DNA of 21,653 bases from positions 1 to 21,653 of the IMG/VR virus record IMGVR_UViG_3300035670_001377; one strand, written 5' to 3'. The DNA comes from a virus. Below are positions 5,500-12,162 of the stretch, piece after piece. A program made the translations under genes and the position numbers. Every line of letters starts with the position of its first letter. Within the stretch, counting starts at the first letter, position 1. Below the pieces are notes generated by a model that made no database searches, had not been told where the DNA came from, and worked only from the letters and a program-made list of their open reading frames with translations.

Positions 5500-6041
5500 T
5501 GGCAGGATCACCAAAGAAGCGAGAACGCAGAGAACGTGCGACGGCCTTGATGGCCAAAGACAACTTCATGCCTGAGCTGTGTGAGTACATCAGCAACGGT
5601 GGAAGCCTTGTGCAGTTTGCTATCGCCTCGCAGATTCCGTACGGCAGACTTCACCAGTTCATCGCAGAGGATGAGGTCAGGAAGCAGCAACTTGACGTGG
5701 CTCGTCGTGCTCGCGCTATGTGGCACGTTGACCGTATCGAGACGCTGGCTGACTCAGTGGAACAGGAACGCATTGATCCTCACGCAGCCAAGGTTGCCTC
5801 AGACATTCGACGTTGGGTTGCCTCTCGATTGGACATGCAACAGTGGGGCGACAAGGTGCAGCAGAAGATCGAGATAACCGACACGACCAAGCTGCACCTT
5901 GAGGCGGTGCGTAACCTGATGAAGACGGTGAGCGTCCAGATGCCAGAAAAGCTGACTTCGCACACAGCGACGGACGCTGATTCGGACGCGCGCGATTCAT
6001 CAGATGCAAACGCAAATGAGAATCATTCGCATTTAGACTGA
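5499..6041 (+). CDS. terS: Terminase small subunit-like protein
   Basis: This 180-residue protein sits before the large terminase. Residues about 20-60 (MPELCEYISNGGSLVQFAIASQIPYGRLHQFI) look like a helix-turn-helix used to recognise packaging DNA; 65-95 form a helix, and 105-150 (VASDIRRWVASRLDMQQWGDKVQQKIEI) contain the W-A-S/R-L-x-x-x-x-W-G-D-K-V motif common in this terminase family. The C-terminal tail is disordered and acidic (SDARDSSDANANENHSHLD). The start shares one base with the preceding stop. Its last codons contain the first copy of a 25-bp palindromic repeat that recurs downstream. Role: binds the packaging site and recruits the motor. Confidence 0.75.
   Translation: MAGSPKKRERRERATALMAKDNFMPELCEYISNGGSLVQFAIASQIPYGRLHQFIAEDEVRKQQLDVARRARAMWHVDRIETLADSVEQERIDPHAAKVASDIRRWVASRLDMQQWGDKVQQKIEITDTTKLHLEAVRNLMKTVSVQMPEKLTSHTATDADSDARDSSDANANENHSHLD
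6011..6035. repeat. 25-bp palindromic repeat, copy 1 (Fur-box-like)
   Basis: The site has 10-bp arms around a central C, AAATGAGAAT / ATTCGCATTT with one arm mismatch. It matches 23 of 25 bases with a second copy at 6209-6233. Its core AATGAGAATCATT differs at one base from the centre of the Fur-box consensus (AATGATAATCATT). It lies inside the last codons of the small-terminase gene. Confidence 0.5.
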
Positions 6042-6108
6042 GGTTTTATGCAGACTAATGCGCATAATCGACGGATCAGCAGCGCAGCGCGAACAGCGCA
6101 CGCGCAAG

Positions 6109-6125
6109 TCGTTGATTATCAACGA
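6109..6125. promoter_or_regulatory. Perfect 17-bp palindrome
   Basis: TCGTTGAT (6109-6116) and ATCAACGA (6118-6125) are exact inverted repeats around one T. The dyad centre is about 38 bp before the start point expected for the TATAAT at 6143, where an activator or repressor could sit. Its half-sites also resemble a weak DnaA box (TTATCAACG). Confidence 0.45.
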
Positions 6126-6142
6126 GATAATTTCGCAGTTCG

Positions 6143-6148
6143 TATAAT
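6143..6148 (+). promoter_or_regulatory. Consensus -10 element, possible terL promoter
   Basis: TATAAT is perfect, but the -35 position at 16-18 bp spacing (around 6119-6126) has no match to TTGACA and no TGN extension precedes it. It might be an activator-dependent promoter using the palindrome at 6109-6125, or merely part of an AT-rich unwinding stretch (6126-6164). Confidence 0.3.
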
Positions 6149-6164
6149 ACCCATTATGTTAAAT

Positions 6165-6205
6165 GGTGGATAACCTGTGGATAACACCGATCCTCCTGTT
6201 GATAA
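6165..6205 (-). promoter_or_regulatory. Cluster of DnaA-box-like 9-mers
   Basis: On the minus strand TTATCCACA (6184-6176) is the ideal DnaA box; TTATCCACC (6173-6165) matches 8 of 9 and TTATCAACA (6205-6197) 8 of 9. The first two are 11 bp apart, one helical turn, in the same orientation. An AT-rich stretch lies just before them. The cluster could be a host-DnaA-dependent origin or a DnaA-regulated promoter. Confidence 0.5.
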
Positions 6206-6208
6206 CCG

Positions 6209-6233
6209 CGCAAATGAGAACAATTCGCATTTA
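6209..6233. repeat. 25-bp palindromic repeat, copy 2
   Basis: This copy differs from the one at 6011-6035 at two central bases only, keeping both outer arms (AAATGAGAA / TTCGCATTT). The two copies enclose the 173-bp segment with the palindrome, TATAAT and DnaA-like boxes. A run of nine C and four G follows immediately (6234-6246). Confidence 0.5.
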
Positions 6234-6330
6234 CCCCCCCCCGGGGTGGCAGGTGGCGGGGGCGGCGCTGGCGTACTACCCCACAGAGACCCCCCACGGG
6301 GGCAGATAACACCCTTCGGGGAGGTATGAC
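6234..6330 (+). promoter_or_regulatory. GC-rich terL leader with hairpins
   Basis: The leader holds C9G4 (6234-6246), a CCCC/GGGG hairpin around 6291-6302, and CCC-TTCG-GGG (6312-6321), a stable UUCG-type tetraloop. The latter's 3' arm is part of the GGGGAGG ribosome site (6318-6324) for the TTG start at 6331, so folding could limit translation. Nothing in it looks coding. Confidence 0.4.
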
Positions 6331-7728
6331 TTGAAAAATCCCTTCTACGACTTCGTCTCGCGCTATTACAGGAACCCTGTGGCCTTCGTAAGGGAGGTAC
6401 TAGGGGTAGAGCCTGACCCGTGGCAGGTGGAGCTCCTAGAGCTTCTGGCGGCCGGTGAGCGCAAGATCAGCGTCCGCTCCGGCCACGGCACCGGCAAGTC
6501 CACGGCCGCCTCATGGTCGATGCTGTGGTTCATGCTCACCCGCGCCCCGGTCAAGGTGGTGGTCACGGCACCGACCGCCTCGCAGCTCTTCGACGCCCTT
6601 TTCGGCGAATGCCGCCGCTGGGCCAAGCTGCTACCCCCCGCCATAGCAGACCTGATCGAAATCAAGTCCGACCGCATCGAACTAAAAGCCAGCCCGGAAG
6701 AGGCCTTCATCTCGGCCCGTACCAGCCGCGCCGAACAACCGGACGCGCTGCAGGGTATCCACGCCGAGTATGTGCTGCTGGTGGTGGACGAGGCGCCGGG
6801 TGTCTCCGAGGCGGTGTTCGAGGCCGCCGGTGGCTCGATGTCAGGCCACAATGCGACGACCCTGCTGCTCGGCAACCCCACCCGCACGCAGGGGTATTTC
6901 TACGACACGTTCTACCGCCTCTCCGGCGACTGGAAAAACCTGCACGTCTCCTGCCTAGACTCGCCCAGAGTCTCGAGCGACTACGTCTCGGAAATGGCCA
7001 GCCGCTACGGCGAGGGGTCAAACGCCTACCGGGTGCGCGTGCTTGGCGAGTTCCCGCTGGCCGACGACGACACGCTGATCGGGCTGGAGCTGGCGCAATC
7101 GGCCATCGACCGCGATGTGGTGCAGAACCCCGGTGCGCCTATCCTCTGGGGTCTGGACGTCGCGCGTTTTGGTGCTGACTCCTCGGCGCTGTGCAAGCGG
7201 CAGGCGAATGTGGTGCTTGAGCCGGTCAAGACATGGCGCAATCTGGATCTAATGGCGCTCTCGGGTGCGGTGCTGCATGAGTGGGAATCGACCGAGCCGA
7301 AGGATCGCCCGATCGAGATACTGGTTGATAGCATCGGCTTGGGGGCAGGTGTGGTCGATAGACTGCGCGAGCTGAAGCTACCCTGCCGCGGCATCAACGT
7401 CGGTGAGTCTCCGGCCATCAAGGGGCAGTACGCGAACCTTCGCGCAGAGCTTTGGGCCAAGACCAAGGCATGGCTTGAGGCGCGCGACTGCAAACTGCCG
7501 CGTGACGAAAGGCTGGTCAATGAATTATCCTCACCGCGGTACTCGTTCATGAGCAACGGCAAGCTGAAGCTCGAGAGCAAGGACGACATGAAGCGCCGCG
7601 GGTTGGCATCGCCTGACGTGGCGGACGCTTTTGTGCTGACCTTTGCGAGTGATGCGGCGACGATTGGCGGTGCGTATTCGCCGACGTGGACAAAATCGGT
7701 CAAGAGACAGATTCGAGGTGTGGTATGA
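6331..7728 (+). CDS. terL: Terminase large subunit
   Basis: A 465-residue packaging motor. The ATPase half has Walker A SGHGTGKST (50-58), Walker B YVLLVVDEAPG (D153, E154) and the coupling motif LLGNPTRTQG (179-188). The nuclease half has RNase-H-fold acids: D276 in WGLDVARFG, D333 in EILVDSIGLG and D429/D432 in SPDVADAF. Length is normal for the family. The start is TTG at 6331, seven bases after GGGGAGG; the nearby ATG at 6326 gives only two codons before a stop. It translocates DNA through the portal and cuts concatemers. It overlaps the methyltransferase by ATGA, so packaging and sugar-cassette genes share one message. Confidence 0.96.
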   Translation: MKNPFYDFVSRYYRNPVAFVREVLGVEPDPWQVELLELLAAGERKISVRSGHGTGKSTAASWSMLWFMLTRAPVKVVVTAPTASQLFDALFGECRRWAKLLPPAIADLIEIKSDRIELKASPEEAFISARTSRAEQPDALQGIHAEYVLLVVDEAPGVSEAVFEAAGGSMSGHNATTLLLGNPTRTQGYFYDTFYRLSGDWKNLHVSCLDSPRVSSDYVSEMASRYGEGSNAYRVRVLGEFPLADDDTLIGLELAQSAIDRDVVQNPGAPILWGLDVARFGADSSALCKRQANVVLEPVKTWRNLDLMALSGAVLHEWESTEPKDRPIEILVDSIGLGAGVVDRLRELKLPCRGINVGESPAIKGQYANLRAELWAKTKAWLEARDCKLPRDERLVNELSSPRYSFMSNGKLKLESKDDMKRRGLASPDVADAFVLTFASDAATIGGAYSPTWTKSVKRQIRGVV

Positions 7729-8285
7729 GCATTGACCATTTAGGCGGCTTTATCCCAGAGGGCGACCGCGCGACGTGGATGCCTGACATTTGGGGCTATC
7801 TTGCGCTGCACTATGGCATCAAGTCGGTGATCGACATCGGCGCAGGCTACGGCCACAACATCAAGTGGTGGCATGACCTCGGATTTGACGCGGTGGGTGT
7901 CGAGGGGCACCCAGTCGCGCTTGCCGAGAGTCCGGCCAAGGAGATTCTCATCTCGCATGACTACGAGAAGGGCGCCTATGTCCCAAATCGCGAGTTTGAT
8001 CTAGCCATCTGCACCGAGTTTGTTGAGCACGTCGATCGCAAGTGCGAGCAGAACTGGTTCGCAACGATGCACAAGTGCAAGTATGTGCTGATGTGCCACG
8101 CCGTACCCGGCCAAGGCGGCCACCATCACGTCAACGAGCAGACGACCGACTACTGGATAGAGCGCTTTGGCGAAAACGGCTTCAAATGCGACTGGATCAC
8201 CTCGCTTATGTTCCGCGAAACGGACAAGCGGCAAGGATCGTCATGGGGGCGACCGACGTTATTGTTCTTCATCCGTGATTTATGA
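7725..8285 (+). CDS. SAM-dependent class I methyltransferase
   Basis: Start is taken at the ATGA junction with terL (7725), giving 186 residues; an upstream in-frame start at 7686 lies within terL. Motif I VIDIGAGYGHN (35-45) binds S-adenosylmethionine, and the strand ending VGVEGHP (E60) binds the ribose. FDLAICTEFVEHV is motif IV-V of the Methyltransf_23-type. The C-terminal half (HHHVNEQTTDYWIERF...TLLFFIRDL) completes the Rossmann sheet. Such stand-alone enzymes next to glycosyltransferases commonly methylate sugars. Its four-base overlap with the GT25-like gene supports a shared glycan pathway; the substrate is not visible. Confidence 0.85.
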   Translation: MSIDHLGGFIPEGDRATWMPDIWGYLALHYGIKSVIDIGAGYGHNIKWWHDLGFDAVGVEGHPVALAESPAKEILISHDYEKGAYVPNREFDLAICTEFVEHVDRKCEQNWFATMHKCKYVLMCHAVPGQGGHHHVNEQTTDYWIERFGENGFKCDWITSLMFRETDKRQGSSWGRPTLLFFIRDL

Positions 8286-8890
8286 AGTACTACTGCATCA
8301 CCCTATCCGAAACACCAGAGCGCACCGAGCACGCTCGAGCGCAGGCTGCAAAACATGGCATCGAGTTGGATTTTATATATGGCATCTTCGGCAAGACCAT
8401 GCAGGTCAAGTCCGAGATCCCGATGCACACCGATTATTTCGTTACGCGAGGCGCTACTTGCTTGGTTCTGTCATGGCACATCGCTTGGCAGATCGCATGG
8501 CGCGAGGGTCACGAAGAGTTTGTGATCTTTGAGGATGATTTCATCCTGCCGGATAACTTCAACGAGCGCTTTGCCAAGATTCGCGAGGAGATTCCGCACT
8601 GGTGCGATCTTGTGTATCTGAATTCCTGTTGCACGCACCAGAAGCCGGCGAAGAAGGAATCGGAGAATCTCTGGGAGATCAAGTATCCGCTCTGCACCGC
8701 CGCCATCTGGCACCGCCGCCGTGCGATTCCGACGCTGCAGGCGTACACCAAGCCGGCGAATACGCCAGTGGACATTCTGCTCGAGTGGTACGCGCTGCCG
8801 CATCTGCGCGTACTGACCGCCGTACCGCCCTTGGTCTCGCAGGCTACGCAAGACTTGGCGGTGCCGATGCCTTCGACGATCCACATGTGA
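8282..8890 (+). CDS. Glycosyltransferase family 25-like (LPS-type)
   Basis: The 202-residue protein opens MKYYCITLSETPERTEHARA, the usual GT25 start (strand, then a TPER-type helix), and has FEDDFILP (83-90) as the metal-binding acidic motif. LVLSWHIAWQIAW (61-73) corresponds to the conserved CxxSHxxxw helix. GT25 enzymes add galactose or similar sugars to lipooligosaccharide or proteins. It overlaps the methyltransferase by ATGA and precedes a GH130-like protein. In a phage head operon it may modify virion protein or DNA-linked sugars, or the host surface to block reinfection; the sequence does not decide. Confidence 0.82.
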   Translation: MKYYCITLSETPERTEHARAQAAKHGIELDFIYGIFGKTMQVKSEIPMHTDYFVTRGATCLVLSWHIAWQIAWREGHEEFVIFEDDFILPDNFNERFAKIREEIPHWCDLVYLNSCCTHQKPAKKESENLWEIKYPLCTAAIWHRRRAIPTLQAYTKPANTPVDILLEWYALPHLRVLTAVPPLVSQATQDLAVPMPSTIHM

Positions 8891-8897
8891 GGAGACG

Positions 8898-9917
8898 ATG
8901 AATGCTAAAGCCAAGCGACGTGCTGCTGTTTCAGAAGCGCCTCGACAAGAAAGCGCCGCCGCGACCGGAGCCGAAGAAGCCGCCGGAGGGGCCGCAGGGC
9001 GGGCCGAAGCCGCCGCGACCTTCCCCGAAACAAGCAGCTTAATACTTAGCGAGCATCTGCCCGCCTCGCGCTTCGTGGCGCTTGAGGTGCCTTGCTTCCC
9101 GCTGCTGCCCTGCAATCCGTCCATCGCAAAGGATGGTGACGGGAACTTGCGCTGCATGATCCGCGCGGTCAATTACGAGCTGGGCGAAGAGGATGGCATC
9201 TGGTTCCGCGGCGACCCGGCGCCGAATACCGTCAATTATTTGGCGGATCTCGCCAATGACTTGACAGTCAAGTCCATCGTCAAGGTGGACGACGTGGCGC
9301 AGCGCGCCTCACGCTTGCCGTGCCGCGACGGGCTTGAGGATGCGCGCCTCTTTTGGTTCTCTGGGCGCTGGTGCTTTACCGCCTCCGGCCTGCACCACGG
9401 GCCTAGGGTGCGTACCACGATGGCGCTTTGCGTGCTGGACGGCGACAAGGTGTCATCGCTTGAGTTCCTGCACAGCCCGCACAATGCCGAGATGGAAAAA
9501 AACTGGATGCCCTACGCCACCGACGCATGGCTGGGGTTTGTGTATTCGCACCACCCGGCGGAGTCCTATGAGATTCACCCGGCCCGTCGGCGGCTCTGGC
9601 TCTCGGCATTCCCAGAGCTGCAGAAGTGGTCCGGTGGCTCGCAGATTGTGCCGTATGAGGGCGAGCGGCTTGGCGTCATCCACCAGCGGCGCAAGCACAA
9701 GAATCGGGTGTATTACGCGCACAGGCTGGTCAAATACAACAGCAACCTTGAGCCGGTGCGCGCAGGGCGTGAGTTTTACTTCCGCGGCGAACAAATTGAG
9801 TTTTGCGCTGGCTTAGTGCCGCATAATGATGGTTTCGTGCTCTCTTTTGGCGTCAAGGACCGGGAAGCGTGGCTGGTGTCGCTCAAGGCGGCCGAGATTG
9901 CCTCGCTTTTGGCTTGA
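8898..9917 (+). CDS. GH130-like five-bladed beta-propeller glycosidase/phosphorylase
   Basis: From about residue 60 the frame carries the marks of GH130-like propellers: CNPSIAKDGDGN (72-83), GLEDARLF (145-152), EKNWMPY (200-206) and GGSQIVPYEG (246-255). Family members cleave or phosphorolyse mannosides; phage copies often accompany glycosyltransferases. The first 48 residues are Ala/Glu low complexity and look like the shadow of the 46-residue ORF in the +1 frame (8902-9042). The ATG at 8898 is only three bases after GAGGAG, poor spacing. The true start may lie nearer 9042-9075 (ATA, CTG at 9057 or GTG at 9075), but no ATG is available, so I keep the long form. Domain is well supported, start is not. 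Confidence 0.75.
   Translation: MNAKAKRRAAVSEAPRQESAAATGAEEAAGGAAGRAEAAATFPETSSLILSEHLPASRFVALEVPCFPLLPCNPSIAKDGDGNLRCMIRAVNYELGEEDGIWFRGDPAPNTVNYLADLANDLTVKSIVKVDDVAQRASRLPCRDGLEDARLFWFSGRWCFTASGLHHGPRVRTTMALCVLDGDKVSSLEFLHSPHNAEMEKNWMPYATDAWLGFVYSHHPAESYEIHPARRRLWLSAFPELQKWSGGSQIVPYEGERLGVIHQRRKHKNRVYYAHRLVKYNSNLEPVRAGREFYFRGEQIEFCAGLVPHNDGFVLSFGVKDREAWLVSLKAAEIASLLA
8902..9042 (+). CDS. 46-residue Pro/Lys-rich mini-protein in an alternate frame
   Basis: The ATG at 8902 is seven bases after GAGGAG, ideal spacing, and the frame closes at TAA (9040-9042). The product starts MLKPSDVLLFQKRLDKKA and continues with PPRPEPKKPPEGP-type Pro/Lys repeats. Codons follow the genome's taste (CCG, AAG, GAG, CTG), unlike those of the 8898 frame over the same bases. 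Its stop touches the region where the GH130-like domain begins, so coupling is possible. No family recognised; such Pro/Lys tails are common in small phage head proteins. It overlaps fully with the N-terminus annotated for the neighbour. Confidence 0.55.
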   Translation: MLKPSDVLLFQKRLDKKAPPRPEPKKPPEGPQGGPKPPRPSPKQAA

Positions 9918-9937
9918 CAATAGGAGAGACACACTTT

Positions 9938-9956
9938 CGGCACGGGTGCCGGTTTT
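9938..9956 (+). other. Hairpin before the portal start
   Basis: CGGCA (9938-9942) and TGCCG (9947-9951) pair around CGGG, followed by G and TTTT up to the ATG at 9957. The stem is short for a terminator. The only good ribosome site, AGGAG (9922-9926), lies 30 bases before the ATG, and the hairpin sits between them, so it may bring the two closer or dampen read-through. Confidence 0.35.
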
Positions 9957-12158
9957 ATGTATCCACAAAATGGTTCCATGATTGAGCAGAGTGAAGCGGC
10001 GCTGGGCGTAGTTGAGCCTATGGACGACGCTGACCTTGAGGCATTGGTCGGCACCGAGCTGACTGACGCGACCTCATTCGTCGACGCTGAACTCTCGCCG
10101 GTCCGTGCTCGAGCAATCCAGTATTACCGCGGCGAGCCGTTTGGTAACGAGGAGGAGGGGCGCTCGCAGGTTGTCTCGACCGACGTGCGGGACACCATCA
10201 CCGGCATCATGCCGTCGCTGATGAAGGTCTTCTTCGGCTCCAAGAAGATTGTCAACTTCACGCCGCGCAACCCGGAAGATGTCCCGGTTGCAGAGCAGGC
10301 GACCGATTACGTCAACTACATTTTCACCAACGACAACAACGGCTTCCTTGTTTGCCATTCGGTTTTCAAGGATGCCCTGCGCGGTGCGCTTGGCATTGCC
10401 AAGTATTACTGGGAAGAAAAAACCGAGGTCAAGACCGAATTCTTCACCGGGCTTGATGAGTCTAGCCTGACGATGCTGCTCTCTGAGCCTGGCGTCGTGG
10501 GCAGCGCCATCTCGTCGATGGACGACCCGTCTTATCAGCCGCCGATTGATCCTGCGACCGGCCAGCCGATGCTGGACCCGATGACGGGGCAGCCGATTCC
10601 GGTGCCGCAGATTTATTCGGTAGAGCTGAAGCGCGAGTTCAAGGATGGTCGCGTGAAGGTGGAGGCGATCCCGCCGGAAGAGTTCCTGATCGACCGTCGC
10701 GCTCGCTCGGTGGAAGATGCCACGCTCGTGGCGCACCGCCGCATGATGCGCGTGTCTGATCTCGTCGCACTGGGGTACGACAAGGATGAAGTCGAGACCC
10801 AGATGGGCGTGTACGAGCTTGACACTAATGACGAGTATCTGGCACGTAATCCTTATGCGCAATCCTATGGACCAGGCGGCACGCAAGACGACAAGCGCGT
10901 GCTCTACTGCGAGGCGTATATCCGCGTTGATTACGACAAGGATGGCATCTCGGAGCTGCGCAAGATTTGCACCATTGGCCCGTCTTACAAGATGGTGTCC
11001 AACGAGCCGTGCTCGCATTCGCCCTTTGCGCTCTTCTGCCCTGATCCAGAGCCGCATGCGCTGATCGGGCTTTCTGTGTTTGACATGACCGCAGACTTGC
11101 AAAAAATTAAGTCGGCGATCATGCGCAACATGCTGGACTCGCTCTCTCTGGCCATTCACCCGCGGGTGGGGGTGGTTGAGGGGCAGGTCAACATGGACGA
11201 CGTGCTGAATACCGAAGTCGGTGGCGTGATTCGTATGCGCCAGCCCGGCGCGGTGCAGCCGTTCTCCGTGCCCTTTGTGGGGCAGGCCGCATTCCCGATG
11301 CTCGGGTATCTTGATGAGGTACGCGAGACCCGCACCGGCATGAGCAAGGCCGCAATGGGCCTGCAAGCCGATGCGCTACAGAGCACCACCCGCGCGGCCG
11401 TCGCCGCGACCGTCAGCGCAGCGCAGCAGCACCTTGAGCTCATCGCCCGGATTTTCGCCGAAACCGGGATGCGCGCCCTGTTCAAGGGCATTCTCAAGCT
11501 GGTCGTGGAAAACCAAGACCGCCCGCGGGTGGTGCGCCTCCGAAATCAGTGGGTGCCGATTGACCCGCGGTCTTGGGACGCCGGCATGGACGTGGAGATT
11601 GATGTTGCGCTGGGTGGCGGCACGGAAGAGCAGAAGATCGGCGTGCTCAATGCCATCGCCCAGAAGCAGGAGCAGATATTGCAGCTCATGGGGCCGCAGA
11701 ATCCGCTCGTGACGCCGCAGCAGTACCGCAACACGCTGGTCAAGCTGACCGAGGTGTCGGGATACAAGAATTCGGATGAATTCTTCTTAAACCCGGCGAT
11801 GATGCCTCCGCAGCCGCCGCCTCCGCCGCCTCCGCCGGACCCGGCGCAGATTTTGGCGCAGGTGGAGCAGCAGAAGATCATGGCGGACATTCAGAACAAG
11901 CAGGCAGAGCTGGAGCTGAAGCGGCAGCAGATGTTGCTTGAGGATGACCGCGCTCGAGACAAGCAAGAAGCGGAGATGATGCTGCGCGCCTATGAGATTC
12001 AGCTCAAGAGCGGCACCACGGTGGACGTGGAGTCGATCAAGGCGATGATGGCACAGCCGCGCGTGGCCAGTCCAAGCGAGCAGCGCCCAGTCATCCCACA
12101 GATTCAGCCGATGCCGCCGATGCCTCCGATAGCTCCAGTGCCGCCGCAGGGCATGTAA
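9957..12158 (+). CDS. Portal protein, P22-type
   Basis: At 733 residues it matches the size of P22-type portals (about 725). The N-terminus has AIQYYRGEPFGNEEEGRSQ and VVSTDVRDTITGIMPSLMKVFFGSKKIVNF, the classical opening of this family, followed by the clip/wing region and a DPATGQP-x2-DPMTGQP direct duplication (about 199-211). AMGLQADALQSTTRAAVAATVSAAQQHLELIARIFAETG is the family's long stem helix. The C-terminus has eight consecutive prolines (620-627), then a charged coiled coil (about 640-690) and a Pro/Met-rich tail. It forms the dodecameric DNA gate at one capsid vertex and docks terminase and adaptor. Start is ATG 9957; no close ribosome site is seen, and ATG 9978 is an alternative. 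Confidence 0.95.
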   Translation: MYPQNGSMIEQSEAALGVVEPMDDADLEALVGTELTDATSFVDAELSPVRARAIQYYRGEPFGNEEEGRSQVVSTDVRDTITGIMPSLMKVFFGSKKIVNFTPRNPEDVPVAEQATDYVNYIFTNDNNGFLVCHSVFKDALRGALGIAKYYWEEKTEVKTEFFTGLDESSLTMLLSEPGVVGSAISSMDDPSYQPPIDPATGQPMLDPMTGQPIPVPQIYSVELKREFKDGRVKVEAIPPEEFLIDRRARSVEDATLVAHRRMMRVSDLVALGYDKDEVETQMGVYELDTNDEYLARNPYAQSYGPGGTQDDKRVLYCEAYIRVDYDKDGISELRKICTIGPSYKMVSNEPCSHSPFALFCPDPEPHALIGLSVFDMTADLQKIKSAIMRNMLDSLSLAIHPRVGVVEGQVNMDDVLNTEVGGVIRMRQPGAVQPFSVPFVGQAAFPMLGYLDEVRETRTGMSKAAMGLQADALQSTTRAAVAATVSAAQQHLELIARIFAETGMRALFKGILKLVVENQDRPRVVRLRNQWVPIDPRSWDAGMDVEIDVALGGGTEEQKIGVLNAIAQKQEQILQLMGPQNPLVTPQQYRNTLVKLTEVSGYKNSDEFFLNPAMMPPQPPPPPPPPDPAQILAQVEQQKIMADIQNKQAELELKRQQMLLEDDRARDKQEAEMMLRAYEIQLKSGTTVDVESIKAMMAQPRVASPSEQRPVIPQIQPMPPMPPIAPVPPQGM

Positions 12159-12162
12159 TGCC

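Noticed and set aside
6048-6173. 41-codon ORF after terS with a GAGG four bases before its ATG
   Set aside because: It covers the palindrome, TATAAT and a DnaA-like box, and its product has no recognisable pattern; the DNA signals explain the region better.
9938-9956. Rho-independent terminator before the portal
   Set aside because: Stem is only 5 bp with four T, and terminating there would cut the late operon between coupled structural genes.
10074-11366. 430-residue open frame on the minus strand
   Set aside because: Antisense to the portal gene, no recognisable motif, shadow composition.
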